From Pithys albifrons albifrons (Eukaryota; Chordata; Aves; Passeriformes; Thamnophilidae): DNA of 64,000 nucleotides. Below, piece after piece: positions 14,331 to 27,700 of the stretch. The stretch lies in the NCBI RefSeq assembly GCF_047495875.1, contig NC_092463.1, forward strand, positions 22,061,224 to 22,125,223, given 5' to 3'. A program made the translations under genes and the position numbers. Under the pieces are notes generated by a model. The model saw only the letters and a list, made by a program, of their open reading frames with translations. It did no database searches and was not told the origin of the DNA. Within the stretch, counting starts at the first letter, position 1; each line of letters starts with the position of its first letter.

Positions 14331-14923
14331 TTTGTAAATACAGGCATGCAAACACATACATAAACACATAAAAACTTACTTAAACTTCCAGTGAGTTCCC
14401 TTTGATTTAAAGAGATACTACCATATCCACTGGCATTTCTGGTTTACATTTTTTATTGAACGAATCTAGAACTGAAAACTAGATTTCCTTCAAATTCCCC
14501 TACCTGCATGATGCAAGGAAATGAAAATTCCTGTCAGCAAAAGTAATGTGTTTAATACCATGCCAGCCCTAAATATCAGTAGAGGTTTCTGTATATTGCA
14601 GATAATTCTATCACCAAGCCATATTGCTGTGTGATGTGCTTTTATCTTTGCTGTAGGATAATATCAATATTTCAAGCAAGAGCAAAAGAATGTTTTATGA
14701 GATTGATGTGGGGAAATACAGTGACAAGTACATAAAAAAGGGCAAAGAAAAATGCCAGGTAGTCAACCCTAACCCAAATGCCTTCCATTCCCACTCCATT
14801 CAATGCTAATCAACAAGTAGAGGTCCAGTGGGGCCCCAGCGACTTTGATTACATTTTCAGAGCTGAAAAAGAACAGCAAGCAAAAGAAAAAAGAGAGCAC
14901 AGGTAATGGGATGAGGAGACTGC

Positions 14924-14965
14924 CACCTACACCCTAGAATTCTACACCTACACCCTAGAATTCTA
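14924..14965. repeat. 21-bp tandem duplication
   Basis: Two adjacent identical copies of a 21-bp unit beginning 'cacctacaccctagaattc', at 14,924-14,944 and 14,945-14,965. Perfect identity suggests a recent slippage or duplication event. Confidence 0.85.
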
Positions 14966-15021
14966 TACCTTTAAAGCCAAAAATTCTATTTTTTAAACTT
15001 TTAAATTAGATAAAAATAGGG

Positions 15022-15094
15022 GAAAAAAATCAAAACCAAAAAACTCCAGAACAAACCAAAACAAAAACCAAAACAAAACCAAAAAACCCCAACA
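15022..15094. repeat. A/C-rich low-complexity tract (CAAAA-like)
   Basis: Irregular repeats of the type caaaa/ccaaaac. It could be the decayed tail of a retroelement, but I see no recognisable element body upstream. Confidence 0.6.
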
Positions 15095-17549
15095 ACATTG
15101 AGCCATTTTCTGTACTGCACACATGCTTGGTAAGGGCCAGATCATTCAGGGCAGAAATACTCAGGGAACAAATCCACAATGATGCCCTGAGGAGGAAGCT
15201 CTTTGGGCACTGCATGGCATGGAAATTAACCCTGTATGACTCTGGCTGGATGAATTAGTCACCTCTTGCCTACCTCTGCAAAGGTAGACAAGGTAGATTT
15301 TATGAGGAAAAACTCTCATTTACAGATACAATCATATCAAGAAGAAAATGTGATTTTTCCCAGTACAGCTAATTGGTTACCTGTGTCCTACACTGGCACA
15401 AGATATAACCTTGTTAACAAAAGCTCTGCAAATAACTCTTCTGACAAATCTACCAACACAGACCATTTGTAATATTGTCTGGGTTTTTTTTCTCCTCTGG
15501 GGCTTGCAGTTCCTCACAGTTTGACAATAGAACTGATGACTATTATTTAACCCCTTTCCACATTAATACTGCAGCTGTTCAGCCAGACTGATTTATTACT
15601 GTACTTTGGTGTTAGGTACCTCAATATTTGGGTGTCAAACTGAGAACCCTTACACCTTTAAGAAAGGTGTTTCAAGAAAAGGGTGGATTAGCACTCTCTT
15701 CAATCAGTTTTAAAATTGTTTCAAGTCATTAAAATTGAGGTAATCAAAAATACTAGTTCTGTAAATCTTTGCTGTTTTAACTGGAAGCAAAAGGAAATCT
15801 TACAGCCCGATCATTTCTAAAGCATTCTCCAACTCTACTATCCCCTCATGCTGTCCTGGGGACATTCAGATAGCTTTTAGTCCATCTGGAAATGTTCAAT
15901 TCAAAACTCATTTGAATGTAATGCCTAAAAAACTCTTAGAAAATAACTCTCATAATAAGCACTGTACCTTTTATGAGGTTACATTATTACCAGACAGTAA
16001 ATTCATCTGTTTCCCCAAATCCCTTACCAACTTCTTTTAAATACATAAATAAAGAGGGAGAATTTCAGTGGATATTATTTCACAATATGTGTGGATCTGA
16101 GACATTTTAATAAGAAATGCACCTTCAGGCTAAGAGGTATGAATTGTACACCAAAGGGAATGGTTTAATACACTGTTTAATGCTATCATCAAAAATGATG
16201 AAAACATCATGGCTTTTACACATTTTAACATTTCTTTAGAGCTGGAAATAGTGATAGTGAGAACCACATTTGCATATCACATAAATGTCAGAAGCAACAA
16301 TGAACCAGCCAGGTGGTACGATTTCAGTAGCATTCCCTCTCCCTGACTAAAAAATATTACCTGAACAGGGAGATATAGAGATTTCCTCTGAGAATGACCC
16401 TTGGAGAGAATGTTTGCCTCTTCTGTATACCCCACTAAGTTGTGCAGAATGACCCACATGTCCTCACATCTTGTCCTCTTGTTTCTACATACAGTGGGTG
16501 TTTTCAAAAGCTGTGATACATGGTCAAGGTATAACATGAAAACAGTTCTTGAAACAGGAGCAAGATGGAGAGAATACTCTATCCACCAGGAAACAACCCA
16601 TGATCAGCAGGAGTCCTAAATGCCCTCTGCTGGGCAAAGGGATATGCAAGAGAGCATGATTTTGGGGAGGCCAGCAACAGCAGCAACCACTTATAAGCTA
16701 TCTATGCAAGGACCTAGGCAGACACCCTGGAGCATAGGTAGATGGATACCTGTAACACTGTAGCAGTACTGAGGATGGAAATAACTGTTTTAGGAGAAGA
16801 GAAATGTTCCTTCCTTAGCTATAGCCTTTCAAGCAGAACTTTGCAAGGAATAAAAGAACTCTGAACTACTACATAGCCTATGATCATTCAGAAATTCTTT
16901 TAGGGGTGCCTCTTTATATCTTTGTAAAAAGAGCTAGTGGAGACCAGTAACATCCAAACTGCTGCCCTCTGCACCTGGCAGCAGCTCACTGTAGGCCACC
17001 CAAGCCTTGATGCCTCCCTTTTTTCCAAAAGGTAGAAGGGGAGCAGTGGTATTTTTGGAATCAATCCTGGATCCCCCTGAGGGAGACACCTCTGCACAAG
17101 CCCACAGCTGGAATACTAGCAAGATTTTGACTCTTACGGTCTTGAGAATGAGAAGACTGTCAGGTCCCATACGGGAATTTCCATGAATGAATACAGGACT
17201 TAAATGTGAAACACTGATTATACAAGGGGAAGCTGAGGAAGTGACATTGCACTGGCTTTAATTAGTCCAAAATGTAAGTCTTATTTTCGTGTTTTCAGAA
17301 CTCCACCAGGCTTGTGAAGACAGGACCCAGCCTACTCACACAGCACATATCCACTTAATGTATTCCTATGGGCTCAGATTGACCAAGTGATTCCAAGTCT
17401 TTGAGATACTGTTGCAAAAGGAGTGCTTTTAGACTTGTAAAATGCCATGTAAAAGTAAAGTTGGTCTTTCAGTGTTCTGGAGCCAGTCTGTGCTAAATTG
17501 TGGACAATTTAGCAAAAAATATTAGCTTGTACATAAATGTTTTCTCTTC

Positions 17550-17612
17550 CCTTTTTTTTTTTTTGTTGGTTTGTGGTTTTTGTTTGTTTGTTTGTTGTTT
17601 TTTCTTTTTAAT
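17550..17612. repeat. Poly-T and (GTTT)n low-complexity tract
   Basis: A run of T followed by GTTT-type units and a short (ATT)n stretch. Confidence 0.7.
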
Positions 17613-20019
17613 TATTATTATTCCTCTGGTGAACAGGAAGTCCCTAGGGTCCTGTTAACTGGGAACAGTAAAGACTGCTTGCACTTGTTAACAGAAACAG
17701 GTTTTACACCTAACAATAAAGTATTCTGGCACTTTATAACATGTATTTGCTCTTAGCTCTATTCACCTTGAGAGGGATGCTGTCACTTTTACACATTCAC
17801 CAGGGATGGGGAACATCTGAAGCCACTCTGTGCTCACTTTCTGGAAGACAGGGACTTTCCTCATTCCATGGTACACCATTACCTTCTTGAGGAGTCAGGA
17901 CCTCCAAATAGTCAGGTAACATTTTCTAAGGCAGTGTTTGGATTTATTAAGCATATAAGACACCTTCCAGATTTCTCTTATGCTGAGTTTCTGTCAGAGC
18001 ACCAGTTTCCCCTCTCCTTCCAATCAAGACCTCTGTTTACCATGGCAATAAAAAAGCTCCAGGCTAAGGCTGAATTGGGAAAGCACAGGTGACAAAAATT
18101 TCCAAGAGGGAGCATATGCCTCATATAAGTTCTCCTGAAGACCAAACTCATAGGTCATATGTGGCTACTGACTCAAAGTGTGTATATTGCCTTTTCCTTT
18201 TCCTACAGAGCATGATTTCTACATGGGAGAAGTAATAATGCAGTTTTTCCAGCTTACACTTGAAAGTTGTAACCATATAGTTTTCATAGCTTCATTTCTT
18301 TTCATAAGAGTCCTGACCAGGTGTTTTCATATCAAGATATGTTTGGTGAAAAGGTCAGGAAAGACTAGCCCAAGGTAATGTTAACCTGTAGCATAAGGAT
18401 GAAGAAAAAAGAATGTTCAGGATTTTAGACTGTGGGGTTTTTTTAAAAAGTACTAGTTCTTAGTTCTGAATTACATGTGTGTGGAGAGGCAGAAAGAGAA
18501 TTACACAAGTAATCAATCTGAGTTTCTGAACTGCCCTATCCTCCCCTTGCTTCTGTTTCCACCCACCTCAGCCTTTCCTCCAGTGCTCCTGTGAGTTCTT
18601 AGATCTGGCTTCATCCAGCATTTACTTAAATGTGTGCAAACATATCTATGTATATCCATGTCAATATAAGTATCTTCATGGGCTTTACAGAGGTAGGATT
18701 TCTTTCCCCCTGCCCCCAAGTATGAAAACATAACACATTCTGGTATTCTTTAATTAAATAAGAAATAACTGGAATACTGATATAAACTAGTCTTAACTCA
18801 GTGTCCAAAGACACTACACTAACAGCATTTAAAGCTGCTTCAGGAAATTAGGATCTTAAGCTTATAAATACAATTAATTTGTCATAGCTGTAATATGCTT
18901 TCCTCTTCAACTTGTTTGTAGCTTTTAAAAACTAAACCCCCCAAAAAACATATTATTATTTCCTAAGTGGGTGCTATGAGCACTGCATCAAAACTGCAGA
19001 TTTCACAGTGTGAAGGCTGGTGATTTTGGTTGGTTTTTCTTTTTTTTTTTTTAAAGAAAAAACATTAACAGAAAAACCCAACAAGTCGATTTTGGGATCA
19101 ACCTTACATGTATAATTAAGAATTGCACTTGTGGATTCTCTTTGAGTGCTGACCTGGCTGAGCATTGCTCCTCAGCTCTGCACTGGTGCTCTGCCATTAT
19201 GTCACAACTGATCTCGAACTCTTCCATCTGTGCGTTATTTGTTGCCTCTCCTCATGTTCGTCTGCTGGCTATTTATAAATCAAACTCTACTATTACGGCA
19301 TTCACTAGTTTCCTTGAAACAGGATCTAAATCTGCAGAACCTAATGCTGAAGTTGCACAAACACTTCTTACTCCGGGGAAAAAACCCCACCATATAATTC
19401 CCATCTCTGAAAGAGCAGAGTTACTGTGGATATTTGAAGTTTTTCCACTTGGGACTATTCTAGATATTACCATTTGATGCAGCCTTTTTTGGACTTTCAG
19501 CAGGCGTAAGGACACAAACCAGCTTACTGAGACTCATTTGCACATATGCTGATAAAGTCCTGGCTTGCCATATACTAAAAAAGCAATCACCAGTAGGCAG
19601 TTTAGCTTCCCGCAGCTTCAGAAAGCCTGTGCCTGAGTGACTGCACGGTCAAAATCCCTAGGTATCTTACAGCCATACTCTGTCAAAAATAAGCCCTTGG
19701 GACCAGACCCTCAGGTATACATGCTCATATTCCCATTGCCTTTGGGAAACCCTTCTAATTTATAGCAGCTGAGGAATCAGCCTTTATATGTGTAGTCTCC
19801 ATAATTCTCTTCCTACAATACCTTTAATAAAATGAGAATGATAAAAACTGAAAGAGTATGAGAGCGTAAAAAGGAAGTGAGACCCTGCTCTGTCTCATAC
19901 CAGTAAGACCCTGAAAAAGGCAGAGCTTGGAACAGTGGCTTCAGATCCACCCTGACACACAGAGCAAAACCTGGCTAAGGCAATGTCCAGAATTATAAGC
20001 ACAACTCTTGGTCCATTTT

Positions 20020-20185
20020 TCTTATCTCTGCTACACTTTCTTCATGACCTTGGGTAGGTTGATTAACCTTTCTTTTCTAAGTTTCTCTAACTGTGGTATG
20101 ACTCTGTACCTCCTGCAGAGCTTGTGGTGCTTAATTGGCCAATATCTCTCAAATATTTGAAGTGCTTTGGATGAAATATGTTGTG
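20020..20185 (+). repeat. MIR-like SINE relic, sense
   Basis: The phrase 'atgaccttgggtaggttgattaacc' followed by '...aagtttctctaactgt', then 'gtacctcctgcagagc' and 'gtgctttggatg', follows the order of the MIR core ('gaccttgggcaagttacttaacc', 'tcagtttcctcatctgt', 'tacctacctcatagg', 'gcgctt'). The linear order of four blocks makes this the best MIR candidate in the window. It is strongly diverged. A 122-codon minus-strand open frame here is a by-product. Confidence 0.55.
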
Positions 20186-20435
20186 CAAGAGAAATAATTG
20201 AAGTCAATGGAGCTGTGACAACTGACACTAGCTGAGGAACTTCCCCCTGGTGTTTAATAGAATCAGAAGGAGACTTAGTTAAAATCACAGGAAGCCAAAG
20301 AGGCATTTGGCAGTAATAAGACCATAAATGAGTCAAAGGGGTTACTATTTGCTGTGGTAATACCCAGAATTTTTCATCTTCCAGGCACTCTATCAGCATC
20401 CGTTAATTCTCAGACCTCCCCTTAAAAAGAGATCT

Positions 20436-20565
20436 GTAATATGTCCCCCATTACACAGATAAGAAAAATCAGACAGATGAGTGATGTGACTTATCCACAG
20501 AACAAGATGTGAGAAATCAAATTTGAGCCCCTGGCTCCTAAGCCTATTCTCAGAGCTCCCTTTCT
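20436..20565 (-). repeat. MIR-like SINE relic, antisense
   Basis: The plus strand reads 'ccccattacacagataagaaaaatc', then 'gatgtgacttatccacagaac', then 'aaatttgagcccctggctcc', matching the antisense MIR order (template phrase 'cccattttacagatgaggaaact', 'aagtaacttgcccaaggtcac', 'gattcgaaccc...ctgactcc'). It lies about 250 bp from an opposite-orientation relic. Confidence 0.55.
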
Positions 20566-23500
20566 GCCACTGTTCTGTTGTGTATATATTTCCTTATCTT
20601 TCTGTTTCAATTATGAAAGCTCATCTCCTGCTCCTTTTTTCTGCAAGTATCCCTGCCTAATTCCCCGTTAGATACTGTTCAGATGCTCTTCCATAAACTT
20701 CTCAAAGCTTTCAGACAGAAAGTGAAGCTGGAGGGAATGCTGCTGGGCTGAGCAGCTTTCTTTGTCTCAACAGTCCCTTTTCCCCAGTGCCAAAAGAGAC
20801 ATAAGTGTGTTTGCCCTTCTAAATATTTGTCATTGTTCACTACCAGTTTCCCACAGCACTTGGCTGCTGCACTGCAACCTCTCCTCTCAGAAGCAGTTCT
20901 TATTAGAATATGCTGGGACAGGGTCTGTCACTTCAGACTGCCTATTGCTAATTTCAGGAAGAAATTCATGACCTGCTTAAGTCCCTAGGGAAAATTATTG
21001 TCATTCCTTCAGCTCCTGAAGATGCCTGCCATTACAGGATGCAAGGCTGAGGTTATGTAAGTGTGCTGCCCAAATCCAGTTGTTCCAGAGAACCCAACCA
21101 CAGCTGCTCTGCTCCTAAACCCCTCTGTAATGGGTGCCAGGCCAAGCTTTTGGGTGCTCAGTCTGAGTAATAGTCTCAAGGGAAGTCCCCACAGACTAGT
21201 TTCTATGTAGAAGGAATATATGAATCTGAATCAGTACCCTACTTGAAAATACAAAAATATCATAGTGTGAAGGGATGCTGCTGTGTTGAAGTGTCCCAGC
21301 AGATGGAATTGTAACATGAAATGGGACAAATTATTCAACTTTTATAATGTCATAAATCTATAAATCTGCAACAATCCCAGAGAATGTAGTTTACTCTGTA
21401 ATAAAGACTTCCACTGCTGCTTATATCAATTATGCCACAGCAATATTTGGGGTAATAACTCTTGTATATGAGGAATTTTTTTAAAAAGTTATTTACCCTA
21501 GGTTTACACTCATAGTTCAGAAAGTAGAGGTTTGACTACATTATCTCTACTTAAACTATCACCCAAAATAGGGCAAAGGAGAGATTATAAAACATTACCC
21601 AGTCAAACCTCAGCACTTACTTTTGATAACATCACAATGAGACACATTTGCACATATTATTTCCTTACTATCTAGAATAGTCTTGAAACAGGAGAAACAG
21701 CCTTTTTTTCCCCTTCAGGAAGAAAACAACAACAACAAACAAACAAAAATAGGACCATTTAAATTGCCATAAAAGTGCAAATTTTGGCCCAGATGAAATT
21801 AGAAGGAGTAAGGAAATAAACTGAGTATGGATGACTGGATAAAGAAGGATGCATATTTACCCTTGCTGACACATGAGTGCTTTGGCGGTGACATAACACT
21901 TCACATGCATCTCTATTTTGTATAGTGAAGAGAGACTGCACATCAGAAACACAGACTGTAAATCTAATCTGTAAATTCTCCCTATCCCAATGAGTTGTCA
22001 GTCATACTCACCCCCAAAAAAATTCTATGATAAAAATATTATTTCTGTCCTCTTTTCTTACTAAATTGTAAAATTTGAGATGTTTGATTAGAATGTTAGG
22101 TTCTTAACACACTGAGTATCATTTGTTACAACAAAGTGAACTCCCTAAAAATTTTATCTCAAAGCCAACAGAGGGTTCAGCTGTAAGGGACTCTGACACT
22201 GACTCCCCATATAAACTTAAGGATATCTCTTATTTCTTGTGTTCCTTCACTGGGAGCTATTAGAGTCAATTCACTAACGTGTATAAATGTGATGTAAGAC
22301 CATCAGACAGAAAATCTGAAAGAAAAAGCACTGTCATCATAGATTTACATTAAATTATCTTAATAAAGTGAATGGTATGCTATCTTTAGTTACAAAGTTA
22401 AAAAAAGGTAGGCAGTCAGAGTCACTGTCTGATAACTAACACAGCAGGGAGATCTGTGTCGAGTAGATGAACAGATTCACAACAGCTAAAACTTCAGAGG
22501 CTTTCTGCAAAACTACAGGTGAAACCATTCATTTAGAGACTTGCTCAGAGCTCATCCCCTAATACTGTTTGACTGAAAAAAACCAAGCAAACAATAAAAA
22601 AACAAGCCAGAAGAGAGAGAAGGTAGCAATTACTATTGGGGAAAACATAAAATATGACTGTTCTGTGTGTGCCAGGCATTGGGGAAAATTACTACTTTGT
22701 CTTTAGCAGAGAGATGACATTATCCCTGCAGCCAAACAGATGCTACACTGTAAATGCAAAGTCCAGATACATCCAACAAGAAGAGGTGAGAAATTCAACT
22801 GGATTGAAAACACAGCCATTCACAAGCTAATTTGGACAAAGAAGTTTTGCTAACCATCTAGGCTGCATATAGCAGCTTACCAGTGACTTAGAATAGATGG
22901 CAGTACCATCCCCATTTTGAGAGCTGTAGCAGGTTGGTGATGGGAATTACCCAGGATGATGATGGGAACCTGAGTGGTCATAAGCACAAGGGAGGTAGTT
23001 TCAGTTGGCATGGGGCTTTTTGCATATATTTAAATGAATGATACCCCTGTGGTGCCAAATGGAGAAACCATACTTTCCTGTTTGGGAATAGATTCCAGGA
23101 TTTTCCTTTTTCTTGGTAGCACTGATCTGGAATGGTCTACAATGACATAGTGGGCATAACCCAAATAAAATGCTTATTGGGTATGTGTGCTTTTCATATT
23201 TAAGTCTGGATTTCTCATATGACTGCTGGCTTGGAGGGAAAGATCTTAAGAGACAGGGGGAGAAAAAAAGAGAGAGAAAAAAGTAGCACAAAAGCCCAAG
23301 GGAAATGGGGCAAAACTGTAACGAGAAAAAGAAATAAATAAATGGGAAGTGGTACATAAGCAGCACTTAAATCTGTGTGAGCTTAACACCAACCACTTAC
23401 TCCAAGCTAAATAAATGCTGCCTGGGGACTGTGATTAGAGCAGGCAGCTCAGGGGAAGTAGCAGCTTCTCAAAGCTGGAGCCAGGAGGAAGCTCTGGGAG

Positions 23501-24683
23501 CTCAGCAGTCTGGTGCACATTTTTGAGCATTAGCCCCATCTGACCAAAGAGAACATGATGTTCACAATAAGGGTGAAAGCACTCCACTCCCCTGCCATGT
23601 CTATCTCATGCAGTGCCATCATGCTGCCAGTCTGTGCAGAGATGTCATGTCATTCTGTCACATTACCATCTCAGAGTCTCAGAGAAATAGATGTCATGTG
23701 CCCTGTCCAAACTGACCACCTTGTGTTTTCAACAGCTTGAATTGCATCCTTCCCACTTTACAGTCCCAGCTCAGACACAAAAAAGCAGGCAGTCAAATGT
23801 AGATATAAATCCTCTTTTGAATACTCTGCTTCTTGTAATACTTCTGCTTTTTCAGAAGCAGGTATTGGATAAAACTGCTCAGGCACAGCCCTGTCAGAAG
23901 TAGCAGCCAAATTATTAATTTACTTCTTCTGATTCTTATTACATTCTACCTCCAGGTATTAATCAGGATTTTATTCACCTAACTGTTTTATTCTCTAACA
24001 AGCAATTCATCTGAAGAGTTTTTCCTGTAGGATTTCCACTGTACGGATCTTTTTTATTGTGTTAGAGAAAGAATTCACTGCTTCAGTGCAACACTTTTGC
24101 TCATTAAAAATAATTTCTCAATGAGTTTAGTTGCAGTAGCTCTTCAGTCATTAGAGACCATGTTGCAGCATTAGTTCCAGAGAACATGCTAAAGACCAGC
24201 AGGGAAAATGAAAGGGAGAGAAGAAAACAAGAGGCTGGAAGGACAAGACAGATTGCTGCAAATTATAAGCAAGCCCAGACATGTTGGTGCCCACTGGGGT
24301 ACTGATTCGTCCAGCCCTGGGAAATGTATGTGACCATAAAGTCAGACTGTACCCTCAAAGGAATTTCTCACCTACTCACAAATACAGTTCTCTATGTATT
24401 TTCTCTCTTGCCAGCTCCCTTCCCTCTTAGATTATCCTTAGCTTTTTCCCTTTACTACCACCTCTTCTACACTCACTAGAGATGTTTTGAAGCTTGCTTT
24501 CACAACACAGACTCATTCCAATCTTTAGGGAAATGTGGTACAGAGAGAGCCTGTAGTTTATGCCAGCAAATTCACCAACACAAGCACAATCATCCCAGAG
24601 AGATGGCATGTTCAGCTGCCAGTGAGTTTACTTCAGGTCCTTTGTTTTTGGAGCAGACAACTCCCTCCTCAGGAAGTTTTATC

Positions 24684-24760
24684 TGTGTGTGTGTCTGTGT
24701 GGTGTGTGTGTGTGGGATGTATGTGTGTGTGGTGTGTGTGTGGGGGGTTTGTTGTGTGGG
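24684..24760. repeat. (GT)n-rich microsatellite
   Basis: Interrupted GT repeat about 75 bp long with GGTGTG and GGGG interruptions. Confidence 0.85.
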
Positions 24761-27700
24761 ACAGGCCTGCAGCAGCCTGCTCTGTTACAGTATGTAATAC
24801 AAATTGACATCTTTCAGCATAGCCCCCAGTTTTCAACTAAGAGAACTGGCACAGTCTGGAGGTGACAAAAGATTATTTCAAGATACAAAGCATGTTAATC
24901 TCCTTCTTCTGACTTAAGCACAGGCACGAGTCAATGATTATTTCTAATATACCACGTAAATAATGAGTCACATTATTCAGTGAAGCATCAGTTTAGACAA
25001 ATAGAGAAAGTAGCAATGTACTACTTTTCATTCAGTGGGCCAATTTCACCTTCAAAGCAAATCAAAAGCCTTCCTGAAGCTCTTCATCAGTTGAATACAG
25101 CTTTGTTTTAATAAAACCAACGTAGAGTCCCTTAGCATAGAAGGACTAATCGTTTCAGGGAATTCATGACTGTACAATGACACCTATTTTTCTTTAGAAG
25201 CAGAACGAGGAGGAGTGTAGTAGCCTCCTGGACACAGGAAAAATAATGCAACTGCTCAGCCTAAGGGAACATACTAACAGATCAAACAAGAAACTGCTGT
25301 ATCTATTTAGAGAGGGAATACTGCTCTAACCTAAAGATTCAATATGCTGGAAACCTCCCTGCCTGAGGTGAAACAAGACATAAAGCTACTGGGATTATCC
25401 TGCAGGGGGACAACCAGTGCTGCAGAAGGAATTAACTAGTTGAGACTTTCTAGACCTTTTCCACCTTTAGTCTTATTGAAAAGAGCTGTCATGGTCACTG
25501 TGGCTATGTAATCTCTTTGGAAGACAAGGGAATATAAATTTGGGCCTTCAGGCTTCAGTAGGTCATGTCAGTGTTAACTACTGACTCCTTTGTACCTCTG
25601 CTGCATCTCAGGAGTCCTTTGATTCACTTCTAACTTCCTGCTTCTGGCACTGGTAGGTGAGAAGTGGCCCTTCCACCTGCTTTTAAGCCCTGTGGACATT
25701 CTGCAGTCTGTTTTATCTCTAGTATTTGTTCAGCTGGTGTAATTGGGTTGTTTCGGGATGGATGAAGCTAGAACTGTGAAATGGGTTTCCATGAGTTACT
25801 GAAAGGAGAAAATGTAAACAAAATCTAAGACTTGAAATCTTAGACACTCCCCCCTCTTCTGAAATCTCATCTGTAACATGTCAGCAAAACGGGTGGTGTA
25901 GGAGTACAAAAACATATTGAGAGACTGTCTGTCCTCCTCAAACTGGTCCAAGGATGAGGATGATAATGCCCAGAGTGCATATTTTACCAGGAAGGGGAAG
26001 AAGTATTTTTTTAATTCAACAAAAGATGGAATTAAAGCAAAGAGAATGTGAAATGAGGAGTCTAGCATCAAACAGCAGAGGCTGAACTGAACTTATAAAC
26101 AGATTTTCCAAATGTCAGGCTAGTACCCTCTCCCAGAAGGTGTGCTTTATAAAGAACTTAAAAGAAAAATTGGTAGACTGTTACACAGAAAAGAACACAC
26201 CACAGAACCATGGAAAAAAGCCAGAGAGGATGCACTGAAACTTCCTTTTTCTAAACAATTAATGGAACTACTGCCAGCCCTTTGTATATGCAAGAATATA
26301 TGAATATCTGAAGAGAAACAAGCACAAACTGGCAGCACCGGTATAAGAAAAAGCCTCATAAGCATCTGTCACTCTTACCTATCCTTTACTGAGTGCAATA
26401 CATGGCTTCTAGTGAGACTTGCCAAAACCAATCACCAGCTCATAGGGTAACCAGTTTACACTGACCAAAATTCAAACTGTCTGACTTTTCTTACCTGAGG
26501 CACCATCACAGTCATTCTGGCCAGGATTCATCCATCATCACTTAGGCCTTTACATCTGAGAGAGTCAGTCAGATATCCTTCAGAGTGAATGACAGTACTT
26601 CCAAGGCTGAGTTCATCTGGTGTCTTTTAGATGTCCATTTTAGAAAAAGTGGAGAGAGAAATCAAACTCATATCCCCTCCCACTCTGAACCTCCAAATTT
26701 GAAATGCGTATCAGCAAACAGATAAATACACATCCTTTAGTGAACTGACTCAGTCAAATTGATGAAAACTGAGAATTGAGACAGATTCATGTAAAATTCA
26801 AGCAGTAAGAGCCAAAAGGAAGGGTCACAGGAAGTTGTCTGCAGTGTCAAAGAGGAAGCTTGTGTGCCACAAACACCAGCAATGATAACAACAGATACGT
26901 TCCCTGTATTGATGCATACTGCCAGGAAGAAAATGGTACAGACTCCATACTGAGCTCCACTAGGATATTTGCTACAAAATTTGGCTTACACACAAGGTAG
27001 GTAATGCAACAGGTCAACATGGAGTCTGGTTATTAAGTTAAACTCCATGACTGCAAATCAAGACTAATTCTAACAAGAGATCATTTGAACTGCAGCACCC
27101 AGACTTCAGCCAGTATAAGGTTTAAGCCAGTATTGACTCTGATGCAGGGCTTAGTTTGGTAAAACCAGCTCTTTCTCATGACTTCAATGAAGACAAGGTT
27201 GTTAGCTGTGACTAATCAGAACAGTCTCTTAGGAAAAAGGAGAGTTTAATTACCTTAGTATTGTACTCTGTGACTTTCCTAGACATACCACACACTGAAA
27301 GATACGTGACAATGTGGGTGCCAGAGTTTATATCATCATGAGTTTGGGACAGCCATGTTAGTTATGAGTTTGATTCCTGTCTCCTTCTTTTCTGAAGTGC
27401 ATTAGCTGCTATGGAAACAGTATCATTAGAATGGGCAGGGATTCCTGACACACAGATGAACCCATGCTTATGCTAAGTGGTGTATCTTCTTTGCAGAGCT
27501 CTAGCTAAATCTAACCTTGGCATATTAACTAATTCAGGTCCATCATATACAATGTGAGGTACATTTCTATACAATGGAGGTAATTCACAGAAGTTCTGCA
27601 GGGTTTTTTTACTCTTTCCAAGTTTTTCCCATTCTTGACTGGTGGTAGACTTCTGGTACCCTATAATGTTGTGAAAACAGCAAACTTCACAACATACAGC

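Larger units (their letters stand above)
13740..20015. other. Non-coding stretch with simple repeats
   Basis: No gene or RNA recognised. Contents I can name: a GATA microsatellite (14,313-14,330), a 21-bp tandem duplication (14,924-14,965), an A/C-rich tract (15,022-15,094), a T-rich tract (17,550-17,612) and a T-run near 19,040. All open frames are short and without motifs. Confidence 0.5.
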
